DNA of 21,660 nt from an uncultured Gemmatimonadaceae bacterium (GCA_955652635.1 CATPBN010000208.1:1-21660); one strand, 5' to 3'; positions 14,251 through 21,660 are shown, numbered from the stretch's first letter. Made by a program: numbers and translations. The notes: generated by a model from the sequence alone, not told the origin.

Positions 14251-15699
14251 TCAGTCCTGATAAGGACGACGCCGTTTTTCTTCGACCGCGCGCCCGTACT
14301 GACCGGCGTCGGAGCGCGCGATTTTCTTCCTGGCAACGAGAGACTCGAGCACCAGCTCGCACCCGGCGGCGACAACCGGCAGGTCGTCCATCGGCGCCAG
14401 GCCGGCCGTGTTCACGACCTGCATCAAGCCAGGAACGCTCCCGAAGCCCTCGACGACCGCGTCGACCGGTACATCGTCGGTTACCTGCAGCGCGCCACCG
14501 ACATCGAACCACATGATGATCTCGTCGGTGTTGATTCCGCCGGCCCGATCCTGGTACGTCGCGTCCGCCGCCCGACGAATCAGCTCTTTCGCGATGGTGT
14601 GGCCGCCCACCAGCTCTCCTTCGTATTCGAGCTCGATTTTTCCCGTGATGGCGGGAAGCGCGGCGTAGATGTCAGCGATACGAGGAACGATGTCGCGCTC
14701 ACCGGTCTGGATCGCCCGACGCTCGGCGTTCGACACCACGTTCTCGAGGACTGTGATCGGCAGGCGCTGCGAGACACCCGAGCGCTTGTCGATGCGCTTG
14801 TCGGTACGCGCCTCGAAGGCGACGCGCTCGATGACCTCGGCGATGAAATCCGGAACCCGGACCTTTCCGGCCCCGCGGGCCGTCCAGGCCTCCTGGTTGG
14901 TGATCGCCATTCCCAGCTCCACGCTCTCGGGATAGTGCGTCATCACCTCGCTCCCGATGCGGTCCTTGAGCGGCGTGATGATCTTGCCGCGGGCGGTGTA
15001 GTCCTCGGGGTTGGCGGTGAAGCAGAGCATGACGTCCAGCGGAAGCCTCACCGGATATCCTTTGATCTGCACGTCGCCTTCCTGCATGATGTTGAACAGG
15101 CTCACCTGAACTTTTCCGGCCAGGTCCGGCAGCTCGTTCAAGGCGAAAATGCCCCGGTTCGAGCGCGGAAGCATTCCGTAGTGCATCGTGAGCTCGTCGC
15201 CGAGGATGTGTCCACCCCGGGCGGCCTTGATGGGATCCAGGTCGCCAATGATGTCGGCGACGGTGACGTCCGGGGTCGCCAGCTTTTCGACGTAGCGCAT
15301 GTCGGGATCGAGCCACGCAATCGGGGTGTCGTCGCCCGCCTCCTTTAGGAGGCTCTTACCATACTTGGAGATCGGGGCGAACGGATTGTCGTTTACCTCG
15401 CTACCGGCAATGATCGGAAGCGATGGATCCAACAGTGTGGTCAGGGCGCGGAGGATTCGCGATTTCGCCTGCCCGCGCAGGCCAAGCAGGATGAAGTTGT
15501 GACGGCTGAGGAGAGCATTGACGATCTGCGGCATGACCGTCTCTTCGTAGCCGACGACCCCATTGAAGATCGGCTTCCGACTCGCCAAGCGAGTGAGAAG
15601 ATTGCCGCGGAGCTCATCCTTGACCGACAACTGTCTTCTATCGGGAGCACCAAAGGCAGAGCGCTTTAGCGCACCAAATGTTTCTGGGTAAACCGACAA
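14251..15699 (-). CDS. MoxR/Mg-chelatase-I-like AAA+ ATPase
   Basis: A 482-residue AAA+ protein often annotated as magnesium chelatase subunit I-like. Walker A is GLRGQAKS (residues 73-80). The Walker B region reads GIFALNELPDL, with Asn188-Glu189 where most AAA+ proteins have Asp-Glu. Sensor 1 lies in FTANPEDYTARG and the Arg-finger region in TPLKDRIGSEVMTHYP. The C-terminal half carries a helical lid and additional domain. The Asn appears, from memory, to be common in this subfamily and need not abolish ATPase activity. Such ATPases usually remodel a partner with a VWA domain; none is encoded here, and the next gene is instead a cytidylate-kinase-like protein 3 nt away. The start is TTG at 15699, supported by a GGAGA ribosome site about 5 nt upstream and by the lack of any earlier ATG/GTG that leaves the upstream promoter intact. 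Substrate is unknown. Confidence 0.8.
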   Translation of the reverse strand: MSVYPETFGALKRSAFGAPDRRQLSVKDELRGNLLTRLASRKPIFNGVVGYEETVMPQIVNALLSRHNFILLGLRGQAKSRILRALTTLLDPSLPIIAGSEVNDNPFAPISKYGKSLLKEAGDDTPIAWLDPDMRYVEKLATPDVTVADIIGDLDPIKAARGGHILGDELTMHYGMLPRSNRGIFALNELPDLAGKVQVSLFNIMQEGDVQIKGYPVRLPLDVMLCFTANPEDYTARGKIITPLKDRIGSEVMTHYPESVELGMAITNQEAWTARGAGKVRVPDFIAEVIERVAFEARTDKRIDKRSGVSQRLPITVLENVVSNAERRAIQTGERDIVPRIADIYAALPAITGKIELEYEGELVGGHTIAKELIRRAADATYQDRAGGINTDEIIMWFDVGGALQVTDDVPVDAVVEGFGSVPGLMQVVNTAGLAPMDDLPVVAAGCELVLESLVARKKIARSDAGQYGRAVEEKRRRPYQD

Positions 15700-15775
15700 C
15701 TGATTCTCCGGAGAAATTCGCTACTTGGGAGTTAATCTAGCCCACGCATCAGAGGGCAACCAGACGCCTCTGCCC

Positions 15776-15803
15776 TTGACACAGCTTTCAGATGAGATAA
15801 ATT
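15776..15803 (+). promoter_or_regulatory. Sigma-70-type promoter of the small lipoprotein gene
   Basis: A perfect -35 TTGACA (15776-15781) is followed after 16 bp by TAAATT (15798-15803, 4 of 6 matches to TATAAT). The start of transcription would be near 15810, leaving a leader of about 75 nt that contains a GC-rich self-complementary patch (around 15825-15845) and the AAAGGAGAT ribosome site (15872-15880). It is the most canonical promoter in the window. Confidence 0.65.
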
Positions 15804-15885
15804 TTCGCCCGCGCCAAAAACGGGCCCGCGATCGCGTGCACGGACCGGCGAATTATTCCACGTCAGCCTCCAAAGGAGATCGTAA

Positions 15886-16113
15886 ATGAAGCGCCTGGCC
15901 CTCGTCGCCGCCGTCCTCGTACTAGCCGCATGCTCGAAGAAGGATGAGTCAGCGACCGCCGACACCGCCGCACCAGCAATGGCTCCCGCACCAGCGGCGA
16001 CGGACACCACGATGAAGATGGATTCGACGGCCACCACGACCACGACGCCGACCGCGTCCAGCACGACCACGACCAAGACCACGACCAGGAAGACCACCAC
16101 GAAGAAGAAGTAA
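15886..16113 (+). CDS. Small Thr/Lys-rich lipoprotein
   Basis: A 75-residue protein. A lipoprotein signal peptide ends in LAAC (Cys16 acylated), preceded by MKRLALVAAVLVL. The mature part is low complexity: an Ala/Pro/Asp stretch, then a Thr-rich stretch that ends in repeated Thr-Thr-Lys and a KKK terminus. No domain is recognisable. The basic tail of a lipid-anchored protein could touch peptidoglycan, lipopolysaccharide phosphates or nucleic acid, and the Thr-rich part is a plausible target for O-glycosylation, but these are guesses. Expression signals are unusually strong: consensus -35, AAAGGAGAT ribosome site 5 nt from the ATG, and a strong terminator 17 nt after the stop. It is therefore likely an abundant single-gene transcript. 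It diverges from the AAA ATPase gene, with 186 nt between starts. Confidence 0.8.
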   Translation: MKRLALVAAVLVLAACSKKDESATADTAAPAMAPAPAATDTTMKMDSTATTTTTPTASSTTTTKTTTRKTTTKKK

Positions 16114-16130
16114 AGCTCCTCGCGGTGATC

Positions 16131-16162
16131 AAAAAGGCGCCACTACACAGTGGCGCCTTTTT
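16131..16162. terminator. Bidirectional Rho-independent terminator
   Basis: The stem GGCGCCAC/GTGGCGCC (16136-16143 with 16150-16157), a 6-nt loop TACACA, a five-A run before and a five-T run after work in both directions. It ends the lipoprotein transcript and, on the other strand, the lipid-kinase/glcDEF/ygfZ operon. The last codons and stop of ygfZ lie inside the hairpin. Confidence 0.92.
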
Positions 16163-17141
16163 CGTTTTGCTCGATCTGCACGCTGCATTCGCCCCCCGAC
16201 CATCGGGCCTGCAGTGTGGTGCCAGGCAGGATCTCACGCCTCACCATCCCCAGCGCGACGCCGCCGAAGCGGGGTGACAGAGCGACGCTCCGGATGTCCC
16301 CGATGACTTTCCCAGCCTCGTCGACCAGCTCTGCGCCGGTCGGCGGCGCCGGACGTGTTACGAAGCGAAGCTTGCGGAGAAAACGATTCACGTGACCGCG
16401 GAAGTGAACGCGCGCCACTGTTTCCTGCCCGATGTAGCAGCCCTTCGTATAAGAGATGGCGCCGAGGTCGTCGAAATTCGCTTCCTGTGGGAGGGTCGAG
16501 TCATCCATGTCCGCGCCCCATTGCGGACGACCGCTCTCGACGCGCGCGATCTCCCAAGTGCCTGAGCTCCCCGGCGAGACCCCGCCCGCGTGCAGCTTGT
16601 TCTTGAGCGTCCCAACCGATTCACTGGGAACGAAAATCTCGAATCCATCGAGATCCATCTCCGGCACTCTGGCTACCGTGATGGTCGAATCGCCAAGGGG
16701 CGCCGTGATGTGACCGTACGGCGCGAGCGCTGTTAGCTCCCTGTCGTCGATACCTGTCGCTCGCGCCACTATCGAGCGTGACGACCGGCCGAAAACTCCA
16801 ATGTCGCTCAGCTCGGAAGTTACATCGTGGTACGGTGCGACTCGTGGGTTGATGTACTTCCTCACCATCTCTTTCCACCCCGACGCGGCGGCGGCGGAGG
16901 TGTCGATCAGAAGCGCATCGTCCAGCGCAAAGATGCGCAGGTCCGCGACGATCTTGCCTTTGGGCGTGAGAGCGGCCGCGTACTGACCCTCGCCGGCGAC
17001 GAGACTCGAGACGTCATTCGTCACCATTCCCGTAACCAGCTCCGCGGCTTTCGGTCCGGAAATCCGCAGGCGCATGCGGTCGCTCCGGTCGAAAAAAAGA
17101 GCACCGTTGTGCAACGCGGAGTACTCGTTCATTTCCGACAT
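16143..17141 (-). CDS. ygfZ: YgfZ/GcvT-like folate-binding protein
   Basis: A 332-residue member of the GcvT/YgfZ family. It carries the YgfZ signature KGCYIGQE (residues 233-240, with the key Cys235), which separates it from the glycine-cleavage T protein. The N-terminal region (LRISGPKAAELVTGMVTNDV, and LTPKGKIVADLRIF) and the C-terminal beta barrel (IGDIRSVALSPRFGGVALGMV) are in place. YgfZ uses tetrahydrofolate to help assemble or repair certain Fe-S enzymes (known for E. coli MiaB and others). It lies 34 nt after glcF, whose product carries two 4Fe-4S clusters, as the last gene of the operon, so it may serve that enzyme. The ATG at 17141 is used; an in-frame ATG three codons on is equally plausible. 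The 3' end overlaps the terminator stem. Confidence 0.9.
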   Translation of the reverse strand: MSEMNEYSALHNGALFFDRSDRMRLRISGPKAAELVTGMVTNDVSSLVAGEGQYAAALTPKGKIVADLRIFALDDALLIDTSAAAASGWKEMVRKYINPRVAPYHDVTSELSDIGVFGRSSRSIVARATGIDDRELTALAPYGHITAPLGDSTITVARVPEMDLDGFEIFVPSESVGTLKNKLHAGGVSPGSSGTWEIARVESGRPQWGADMDDSTLPQEANFDDLGAISYTKGCYIGQETVARVHFRGHVNRFLRKLRFVTRPAPPTGAELVDEAGKVIGDIRSVALSPRFGGVALGMVRREILPGTTLQARWSGGECSVQIEQNEKGATV

Positions 17142-17175
17142 TACCCTGCAATTAAGTCGGTGCTATTGCGGGGCG

Positions 17176-18480
17176 CTACTGGCCGAACGCCGCGTACGAT
17201 GCGTCGAGCAGATCCACCGGATGAATCGACTTCGCGGATATCTCGGCGCGGATCAAGCCGGCGCCGATTTGCATGAGGCAGCCGGGATTTCCGGTCGCCA
17301 CCCATGGCGCGCCTGTAGCGCGGATGTTGGCGAGCTTTGGAGCGAGCACTGCATCGGATGTCGCCGGCTCGATGAGATTGTAGATGCCGGCGCTGCCGCA
17401 ACACTGATCCGAATCGTGGAGGGGAACGAGCTCGAGACCGGGAATCGCGGCGAGCATCGAGAGCGGTGCCTGCGTCACGCGCTGAGCGTGCTGCAGGTGA
17501 CACGGCGCATCGTACGTGACGCGAATCGGAAGAGCACCGCCGGCACGAGGACCAGCGGCAGCGAGCAGCTCGCTCACATCGCGCACACGCGAGCCGAAAG
17601 CTGCCGCACGCTCATGCCACTCGGGATCATCCTTGAGCAGATGCCCGTACTCCTTCATTGTCGCACCGCATCCGGCCGCGTTCACCGCCACGAATTCGGG
17701 GTTTGATTTCTCGAACGCGGCGATATTCCGCCGTGCCAGCTTGCGCGCGTTCTCGAGATCTCCGGCGTGTGCGTGCAGCGCCCCGCAACATTGCTGTCCC
17801 GGAGCGTCCACCATCGCATAGCCGTTCACTTTGAGCACGCGCTCCGTCGCGCGATTCGTCGCGCTGAACAATCCGTCCATGACGCAGCCCCGCAATGCAG
17901 CAACGCGGCCACGCTCTCCCCTGCTGATCGCGCTGTACGGGGAACGTTCGATGGAACGTCCGGTCGAGGCGAGCATCGCCATGGCGAAGCCGATACGGCC
18001 CTTCACTCCGGAGAGAAGCGTCGGGATTGGCGTGGCGGCAAGAAGTCGCGAAAAGAACATGGCCGGCCGCAACAGCCACGCGCGCGCGAAGACGAAGAGA
18101 ATAAAGCGCGCGATGAATGGATTCGGTCTGCTCTCGCGCAGGGTTGCCCGCGTCGCCTCAAGCAGCTGCCCGTACGGCACTCCGCTCGGACACACCGGCT
18201 CGCACGCCCTACACCCGAGACATTGATCGATGTGCTGCTGCACGCTCGGATCGTCAGGTTTCACCGTTCCTTCGAGCAGCGACCGCATGAGAAAAATTCG
18301 CCCGCGCGGACTGTCGTTCTCATCCTCGAGATTCAAATAGGTCGGGCACGCCTGGAGACAGAATCCGCAGTGCACGCACGCGTTGATGCCGGGCAACGCG
18401 TCCGCGAGCGGAGTGCCTGGCAAGGCGCAACCCGGCATCGGGTCGCGAGGGAGCGGATCAGCGGGGAGAGCTACGGTCAC
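17176..18480 (-). CDS. glcF: Glycolate dehydrogenase Fe-S subunit GlcF
   Basis: A 434-residue iron-sulfur subunit that takes electrons from GlcD/GlcE and passes them to the quinone pool. Two 4Fe-4S motifs of the C-x2-C-x2-C-x3-C-P type are visible: Cys35/38/41/45 (ACVHCGFCLQACP) and Cys87/90/93/97 (QCLGCRACEPVCP). Two CCG domains follow, with GQQCCGALHAHAGD in the first and DAPCHLQHAQR plus DQCCGSAGIYN in the second. Length fits GlcF (about 400-430). A short Pro-rich N-terminal extension (about 30 residues) precedes the first cluster. It starts with GTG (18480), one base after the glcE stop, so translation is probably coupled. Electrons come from oxidation of glycolate to glyoxylate; a related 2-hydroxyacid such as lactate cannot be ruled out, although the three-subunit D-E-F order favours glycolate. 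Confidence 0.92.
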   Translation of the reverse strand: MTVALPADPLPRDPMPGCALPGTPLADALPGINACVHCGFCLQACPTYLNLEDENDSPRGRIFLMRSLLEGTVKPDDPSVQQHIDQCLGCRACEPVCPSGVPYGQLLEATRATLRESRPNPFIARFILFVFARAWLLRPAMFFSRLLAATPIPTLLSGVKGRIGFAMAMLASTGRSIERSPYSAISRGERGRVAALRGCVMDGLFSATNRATERVLKVNGYAMVDAPGQQCCGALHAHAGDLENARKLARRNIAAFEKSNPEFVAVNAAGCGATMKEYGHLLKDDPEWHERAAAFGSRVRDVSELLAAAGPRAGGALPIRVTYDAPCHLQHAQRVTQAPLSMLAAIPGLELVPLHDSDQCCGSAGIYNLIEPATSDAVLAPKLANIRATGAPWVATGNPGCLMQIGAGLIRAEISAKSIHPVDLLDASYAAFGQ

Positions 18481-18481
18481 T

Positions 18482-19627
18482 TCAATGGCCGAGTATGCCG
18501 GGGTTCAGGATGTTGTGCGGGTCGTACGCTTTCTTGATGCCGCGGGACAACGGGTCGGACGCCACGCTCGGAGAGACAACAGGCCATACTTCCGCCGGCA
18601 GCTTCTCGAAGATCACGCTGGTGCCAGCGCCCTCTCCATCGCTGGGGAAATCCAGCGATATGCCCGGGTCGGCGATACTTGCTGGCTCCCTGTCTCCGTC
18701 ATCCTGCGTGACGAGACGCATTATTCCCCGACGAGGGTTTATCGAAATCATGATTCTCGGCTCGGTATCGGCAAGAATGCTCGACGCGACGGTGAGAAAG
18801 CGAGTGGGCAGGGTGGAGATTCTTATTACGCTCGCGGCGTCACCATCCATTTTCCGAAGCGCTGGCCAGGTCGATTGCTCCACTTCTTCGGTGCGCGCGA
18901 GCTGCGAGAACGCCTTGAGCTGTGCGTCGACGACCGGGGCATTCCCTCCAAACCGCACCAGCAGCGTGGGATTGTCGCCGAAGCCGAGGGAAAGCGCAGC
19001 CGCCCCGTTCAGGATCTCAAGCGCGAAAGGCGCGAGCGGAGAAGCCGCCACAGCCCGCAGCAACTCCGTTGTTGATTTTTGCCCGCGGCCGAGCGGCACC
19101 GCGAACGTCCGGTCGACCTTCGGGCGCGAGTACAAGCGAACCGTCACCTCTGTGATGACGCCAAGTGTTCCCCACGAGCCGGTGAGGAGACGTGAGAGAT
19201 CGAAGCCGGCAACGTTCTTCACGACCTTGCCACCAGCACGCACGATCTCTCCACGACCGTTCACGAACTCCAGACCAAGGAGCAGATCTCTTGGCAATCC
19301 AAAACCCGTGGCGAGCGGGCCCGCCGACGCCGTAGCGATTGTCGCTCCGATCGTTCCCTCATCGGAGCCAAACGGATCCAGTGGCAGCCACTGATCGTGC
19401 TCGCCCGTGACTCGCCCGATCTCGGCGAGCGTAGTTCCTCCACGCACCGTAAGGGTTAGGTCGCCCGGCACGTAGCTCACCACCCCCGAGTCCTCACGAA
19501 GAGAGACCGTTTTTGTTGCCTCTACCGGTCGCCCCGCAGACAACCAATGGCCACGACCCGCGATTCTGAGAGGCGTACGATGCGCAACGCTTTCGCGTAC
19601 CGCGGCTACGACCGCTTCGGTATTCAC
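18482..19627 (-). CDS. glcE: Glycolate dehydrogenase FAD-binding subunit GlcE
   Basis: A 381-residue FAD-binding (PCMH-type) protein. The opening EAVVAAVRESVAHRTPLRIAGRGHWLS, the DEGTIGATIATASAGP FAD loop and KVVKNVAGFDLSRLLTGSWG, LGVITEVTVRLYSRP are typical of GlcE, which pairs with GlcD and lacks its C-terminal substrate domain. A longer reading back to 19729 would overlap glcD by about 100 bases and adds a peptide unlike the family. I choose the GTG at 19627, whose GTGA overlaps the glcD stop, giving translational coupling. An AAGGAG about 22 bases upstream is too far to serve this start well, so an in-frame GTG just before it is possible but less likely. The gene sits exactly between glcD and glcF. 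Confidence 0.88.
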   Translation of the reverse strand: MNTEAVVAAVRESVAHRTPLRIAGRGHWLSAGRPVEATKTVSLREDSGVVSYVPGDLTLTVRGGTTLAEIGRVTGEHDQWLPLDPFGSDEGTIGATIATASAGPLATGFGLPRDLLLGLEFVNGRGEIVRAGGKVVKNVAGFDLSRLLTGSWGTLGVITEVTVRLYSRPKVDRTFAVPLGRGQKSTTELLRAVAASPLAPFALEILNGAAALSLGFGDNPTLLVRFGGNAPVVDAQLKAFSQLARTEEVEQSTWPALRKMDGDAASVIRISTLPTRFLTVASSILADTEPRIMISINPRRGIMRLVTQDDGDREPASIADPGISLDFPSDGEGAGTSVIFEKLPAEVWPVVSPSVASDPLSRGIKKAYDPHNILNPGILGH

Positions 19628-21060
19628 CGCGCTGACGCGACCGCGTTCCACTCCTTGCAGGAGTGAATCGGCATGACTTTCCCAGGGTTTGCGCGGTGCT
19701 CCGGATCGAATACGCCGCGAAGCTCGCACATCGCGTTGAGAGAATTGTCGGAGAAGATCGACTCCATGTATCCCATTTTATCGAGACCAACTCCGTGCTC
19801 TCCGGTGATGCTCCCACCGGCGGCTATGCACGCGTTCATGATCTCCGTCATGGCCTTGTGCACGCGCTCGCTCTCGTCCGTGTCGTCCGCGTTGTAGGCG
19901 ATGTTGGGGTGCAGGTTGCCATCCCCGGCGTGAAAGACGTTGCACACGAGCACACCGTACTTCTTACTGATAGCGCCGATGGTCGCCAGGATCTCGGACA
20001 GGCGAGTGCGCGGAATTACCGCGTCCTGAACGATGAGATGGGATGCGAGTCGTCCCATAGCGCCAAACGCCTTCTTGCGTCCCTGCCACAGCTTCAGTCT
20101 CTCGACGTCGTCGCGCGCGACCTTCACGTTCCGCGCCCCACCCTCGATGCAGACGCGTCGGACTACTTCCAGGTCGGCGCTGACGCCGGCCTCGAGCCCG
20201 TCGAGCTCGATCAAGAGCACCGCCTCCGCATCCTTTGGATAGCCGGCCGCATAGATCGACGCCTCGACAACGCGGATCGTCGGACCATCCATGAACTCGA
20301 GTGCGGCTGGAACAATCCCCGATGCGATGATCGCCGAGGTCACGCGCGCCGCTTTGTCCACCGACATGAAGTCGGCGAGGAGCGTCCGCACGGTCTGCGG
20401 GCGCTGGGTCAGCTTGACGGTGATGTCGAGTGCTAGACCGAAGCACCCCTCGGAGCCGATGAACGCTCCGCGCAGATCGTATCCATCGTGCTCGCCGAAC
20501 TTGCTCCCCAGCTCGACGACCTCCCCGCTGGGCAAAACTACGGTCATCGCCAGGACGTGATTGAGCGTAACCCCGTACTTGAGGCAGTGGGGCCCGCCCG
20601 CGTTTTCGGCGACGTTGCCGCCGATGGTGCACGCCGCTTCACTCGAAGGATCCGGTGCGTACAGAAGACCGTGCGGCGCGACGTATTTGTTGAGTCGGAG
20701 GTTGACTACTCCCGGTTCGACTGTCACGCGACGATTCTCGATGTCGAGCGAGATTATATCCTTCAGTCGATGCAATCCGATGACGATGATGTCGTCCGCA
20801 AGAGAGCCGCCGGACAGTCCGGTGCCCGCACCGCGTGGGACAAATGGCAGCCCTTCGTCGGCGAGGAGTCTTACGACGGCTATCGCCTCGTCGCGCGCGC
20901 CGGGGAAAACCGCAAGCCGCGGCTGCCTCCGATAGCCTGGAAGTCCATCAGAGTTGTATACCAACAGCTCACTCGGACGACTCAGGACGTGTCGATCTCC
21001 CACGATTTCCGCCAGGCGATCTGCGACCGTGGACGCGTTCGACCGGCTGGGCAGGATCAT
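19624..21060 (-). CDS. glcD: Glycolate dehydrogenase catalytic FAD subunit GlcD
   Basis: A 478-residue FAD-linked oxidase of the GlcD/lactate dehydrogenase (FAD_binding_4 plus FAD-oxidase C) family. FAD-domain motifs are PRGAGTGLSGGSL (about residues 76-88), DPSSEAACTIGGNVAENAGG and AFIGSEGCFGLALDITVKL. The C-terminal substrate domain has NVFHAGDGNLHPNI and GSITGEHGVGLDKMGYM, the histidine-rich motifs near the flavin. It oxidises glycolate to glyoxylate with GlcE and GlcF at the inner membrane. It is first of the D-E-F set and starts at the ATG 13 nt after the lipid-kinase stop, without a clear ribosome site. Its stop overlaps the glcE GTG. Paralogues in this family act on D-lactate or 2-hydroxyglutarate; the complete glcDEF order supports glycolate. 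Confidence 0.93.
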   Translation of the reverse strand: MILPSRSNASTVADRLAEIVGDRHVLSRPSELLVYNSDGLPGYRRQPRLAVFPGARDEAIAVVRLLADEGLPFVPRGAGTGLSGGSLADDIIVIGLHRLKDIISLDIENRRVTVEPGVVNLRLNKYVAPHGLLYAPDPSSEAACTIGGNVAENAGGPHCLKYGVTLNHVLAMTVVLPSGEVVELGSKFGEHDGYDLRGAFIGSEGCFGLALDITVKLTQRPQTVRTLLADFMSVDKAARVTSAIIASGIVPAALEFMDGPTIRVVEASIYAAGYPKDAEAVLLIELDGLEAGVSADLEVVRRVCIEGGARNVKVARDDVERLKLWQGRKKAFGAMGRLASHLIVQDAVIPRTRLSEILATIGAISKKYGVLVCNVFHAGDGNLHPNIAYNADDTDESERVHKAMTEIMNACIAAGGSITGEHGVGLDKMGYMESIFSDNSLNAMCELRGVFDPEHRANPGKVMPIHSCKEWNAVASAR

Positions 21061-21073
21061 TCGGGAAATCTAG

Positions 21074-21660
21074 CTATTCGTCTCCTTCCGGCGGCGCCAC
21101 GACGACCTGGAGAGCGTCACGCTCGATGTGGTAGGCGAGCGGCGTGCTGAATCTCTTCAACTCGCCGTCGAGCCCGACTGTTGTCGCTGGTCGTGTGAGG
21201 TCGATCATCAAACTGTCCACCAGAAACTCGTGGAAATCAGGAAGCTTGTCGACCTCCTGCCTGCCTCTGGTGATTCCAGCCAAAGCCAGCGCGAACAGTC
21301 GGGCCGGTTTGCGGCCCTGAACGATCATGACGTGGAGTCCACGCCTTCCGTTCTTGACGCGGCTGCCGAGGATCGGGAGCTTCAGCTCGCGCTCGCCAAC
21401 GCCGATAAAAATGAGCGACGCCCGGTAGGTCCTCTTTTCTCCCTCGACTTCGAGCGTCACGGAGAACGTGCGGATCTCGGACACCATCCTGACAAAAGCG
21501 ATCAGGCTCGCGATCCTATACCCGAGATGCTTCTCGAGTCTTTCCCGCTGGCGTACGAACGTCACGTAGGATCCAATAGAGCTCGTGTTCAGGAACGCGC
21601 AGCCGTTGATGTAGCCGATGTCGGCGCCGACGGTCGCGCCATCGACCGCGATGAGCGCCG
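21074..21660 (-). CDS. Diacylglycerol/lipid kinase family protein (YegS type), 5' end outside window
   Basis: The frame is open to the window edge, so the N-terminal catalytic domain with the GGDGT-type motif is not visible; the GTG at 21565 is internal, because the upstream residues (IGYINGCAFLNTSSIG) continue the family pattern. What remains is the C-terminal beta-sandwich domain of YegS/DgkB-like lipid kinases: strand INGCAFLNTSSIG, helix LEKHLGYRIASLIAFVRM, VTLEVEGEKRTYRASLIFIGVG, and the end DGELKRFSTPLAYHIERDALQVVV, whose DGE motif is typical. These enzymes phosphorylate lipids such as diacylglycerol or phosphatidylglycerol at the membrane. It lies 13 nt before glcD on the same strand, so it probably heads or belongs to the glc operon, although it has no known link to glycolate metabolism. 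Confidence 0.75.
   Translation of the reverse strand, partial: ALIAVDGATVGADIGYINGCAFLNTSSIGSYVTFVRQRERLEKHLGYRIASLIAFVRMVSEIRTFSVTLEVEGEKRTYRASLIFIGVGERELKLPILGSRVKNGRRGLHVMIVQGRKPARLFALALAGITRGRQEVDKLPDFHEFLVDSLMIDLTRPATTVGLDGELKRFSTPLAYHIERDALQVVVAPPEGDE

Noticed and set aside
1..21660. CRISPR arrays, tRNA/rRNA genes, insertion sequences, phage or toxin-antitoxin modules
   Set aside because: Looked for on both strands; no direct-repeat arrays, cloverleaf-like runs, transposase motifs or terminal inverted repeats were seen.

Overview
The window is GC-rich, densely coded bacterial chromosome with 16 protein genes, two of them cut by the window edges. I see no rRNA, tRNA, CRISPR array, insertion sequence or phage gene. 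A DUF2723 GT-C membrane protein, a chain of anti-sigma factor and secreted HEAT-repeat proteins, a Mg-chelatase-like AAA ATPase and a split glycolate oxidase together suggest a Gemmatimonadota-type soil or environmental bacterium. That placement is an inference from gene content and style, not from a marker gene.

Layout. (1) Positions 2-3820, plus strand: the 3' part of a probable membrane anti-sigma factor, then two tandem secreted HEAT-repeat paralogues in one translationally coupled unit. (2) Positions 3840-5506, minus strand: an ArgA-like GNAT acetyltransferase, and a DinB-fold protein coupled by an ATGA overlap to a secreted DUF411 Cys-rich protein. (3) Positions 5628-12484: a split ImuB/DnaE2 translesion mutasome. 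The short imuB and dnaE2 are both on the plus strand but are separated by a 740-residue DUF2723 membrane glycosyltransferase gene on the minus strand. The two polymerase genes share a TTCGG-N6-TTCGG / TTCGGTATA element just before their start codons, a candidate damage-response operator. (4) Positions 12553-13593: a low-specificity threonine aldolase. (5) Positions 13618-15699, minus strand: an AAA ATPase (TTG start) and a cytidylate-kinase-like protein (GTG start), 3 nt apart. (6) Positions 15776-16162: a clear sigma-70-type promoter, a 75-residue Thr/Lys-rich lipoprotein and a strong bidirectional terminator. (7) Positions 16143-21660, minus strand: a lipid kinase (cut by the edge), glcD, glcE, glcF and ygfZ, read as one operon ending at the shared terminator.

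How the genes work together. GlcD, GlcE and GlcF form the three-subunit membrane-associated glycolate dehydrogenase, and YgfZ is a folate-dependent factor known to support Fe-S enzymes, so its place behind the Fe-S subunit GlcF is suggestive. ImuB normally tethers DnaE2 to the sliding clamp for mutagenic lesion bypass; ImuA and LexA are not in the window. The anti-sigma factor presumably controls a sigma factor encoded just upstream of position 1, with the HEAT proteins as co-transcribed envelope partners.

The best candidates for something new are the shared element before imuB and dnaE2, the shortened ImuB, the AAA/cytidylate-kinase-like pair, and the Met-Pro-Asp repeat in the first HEAT protein.
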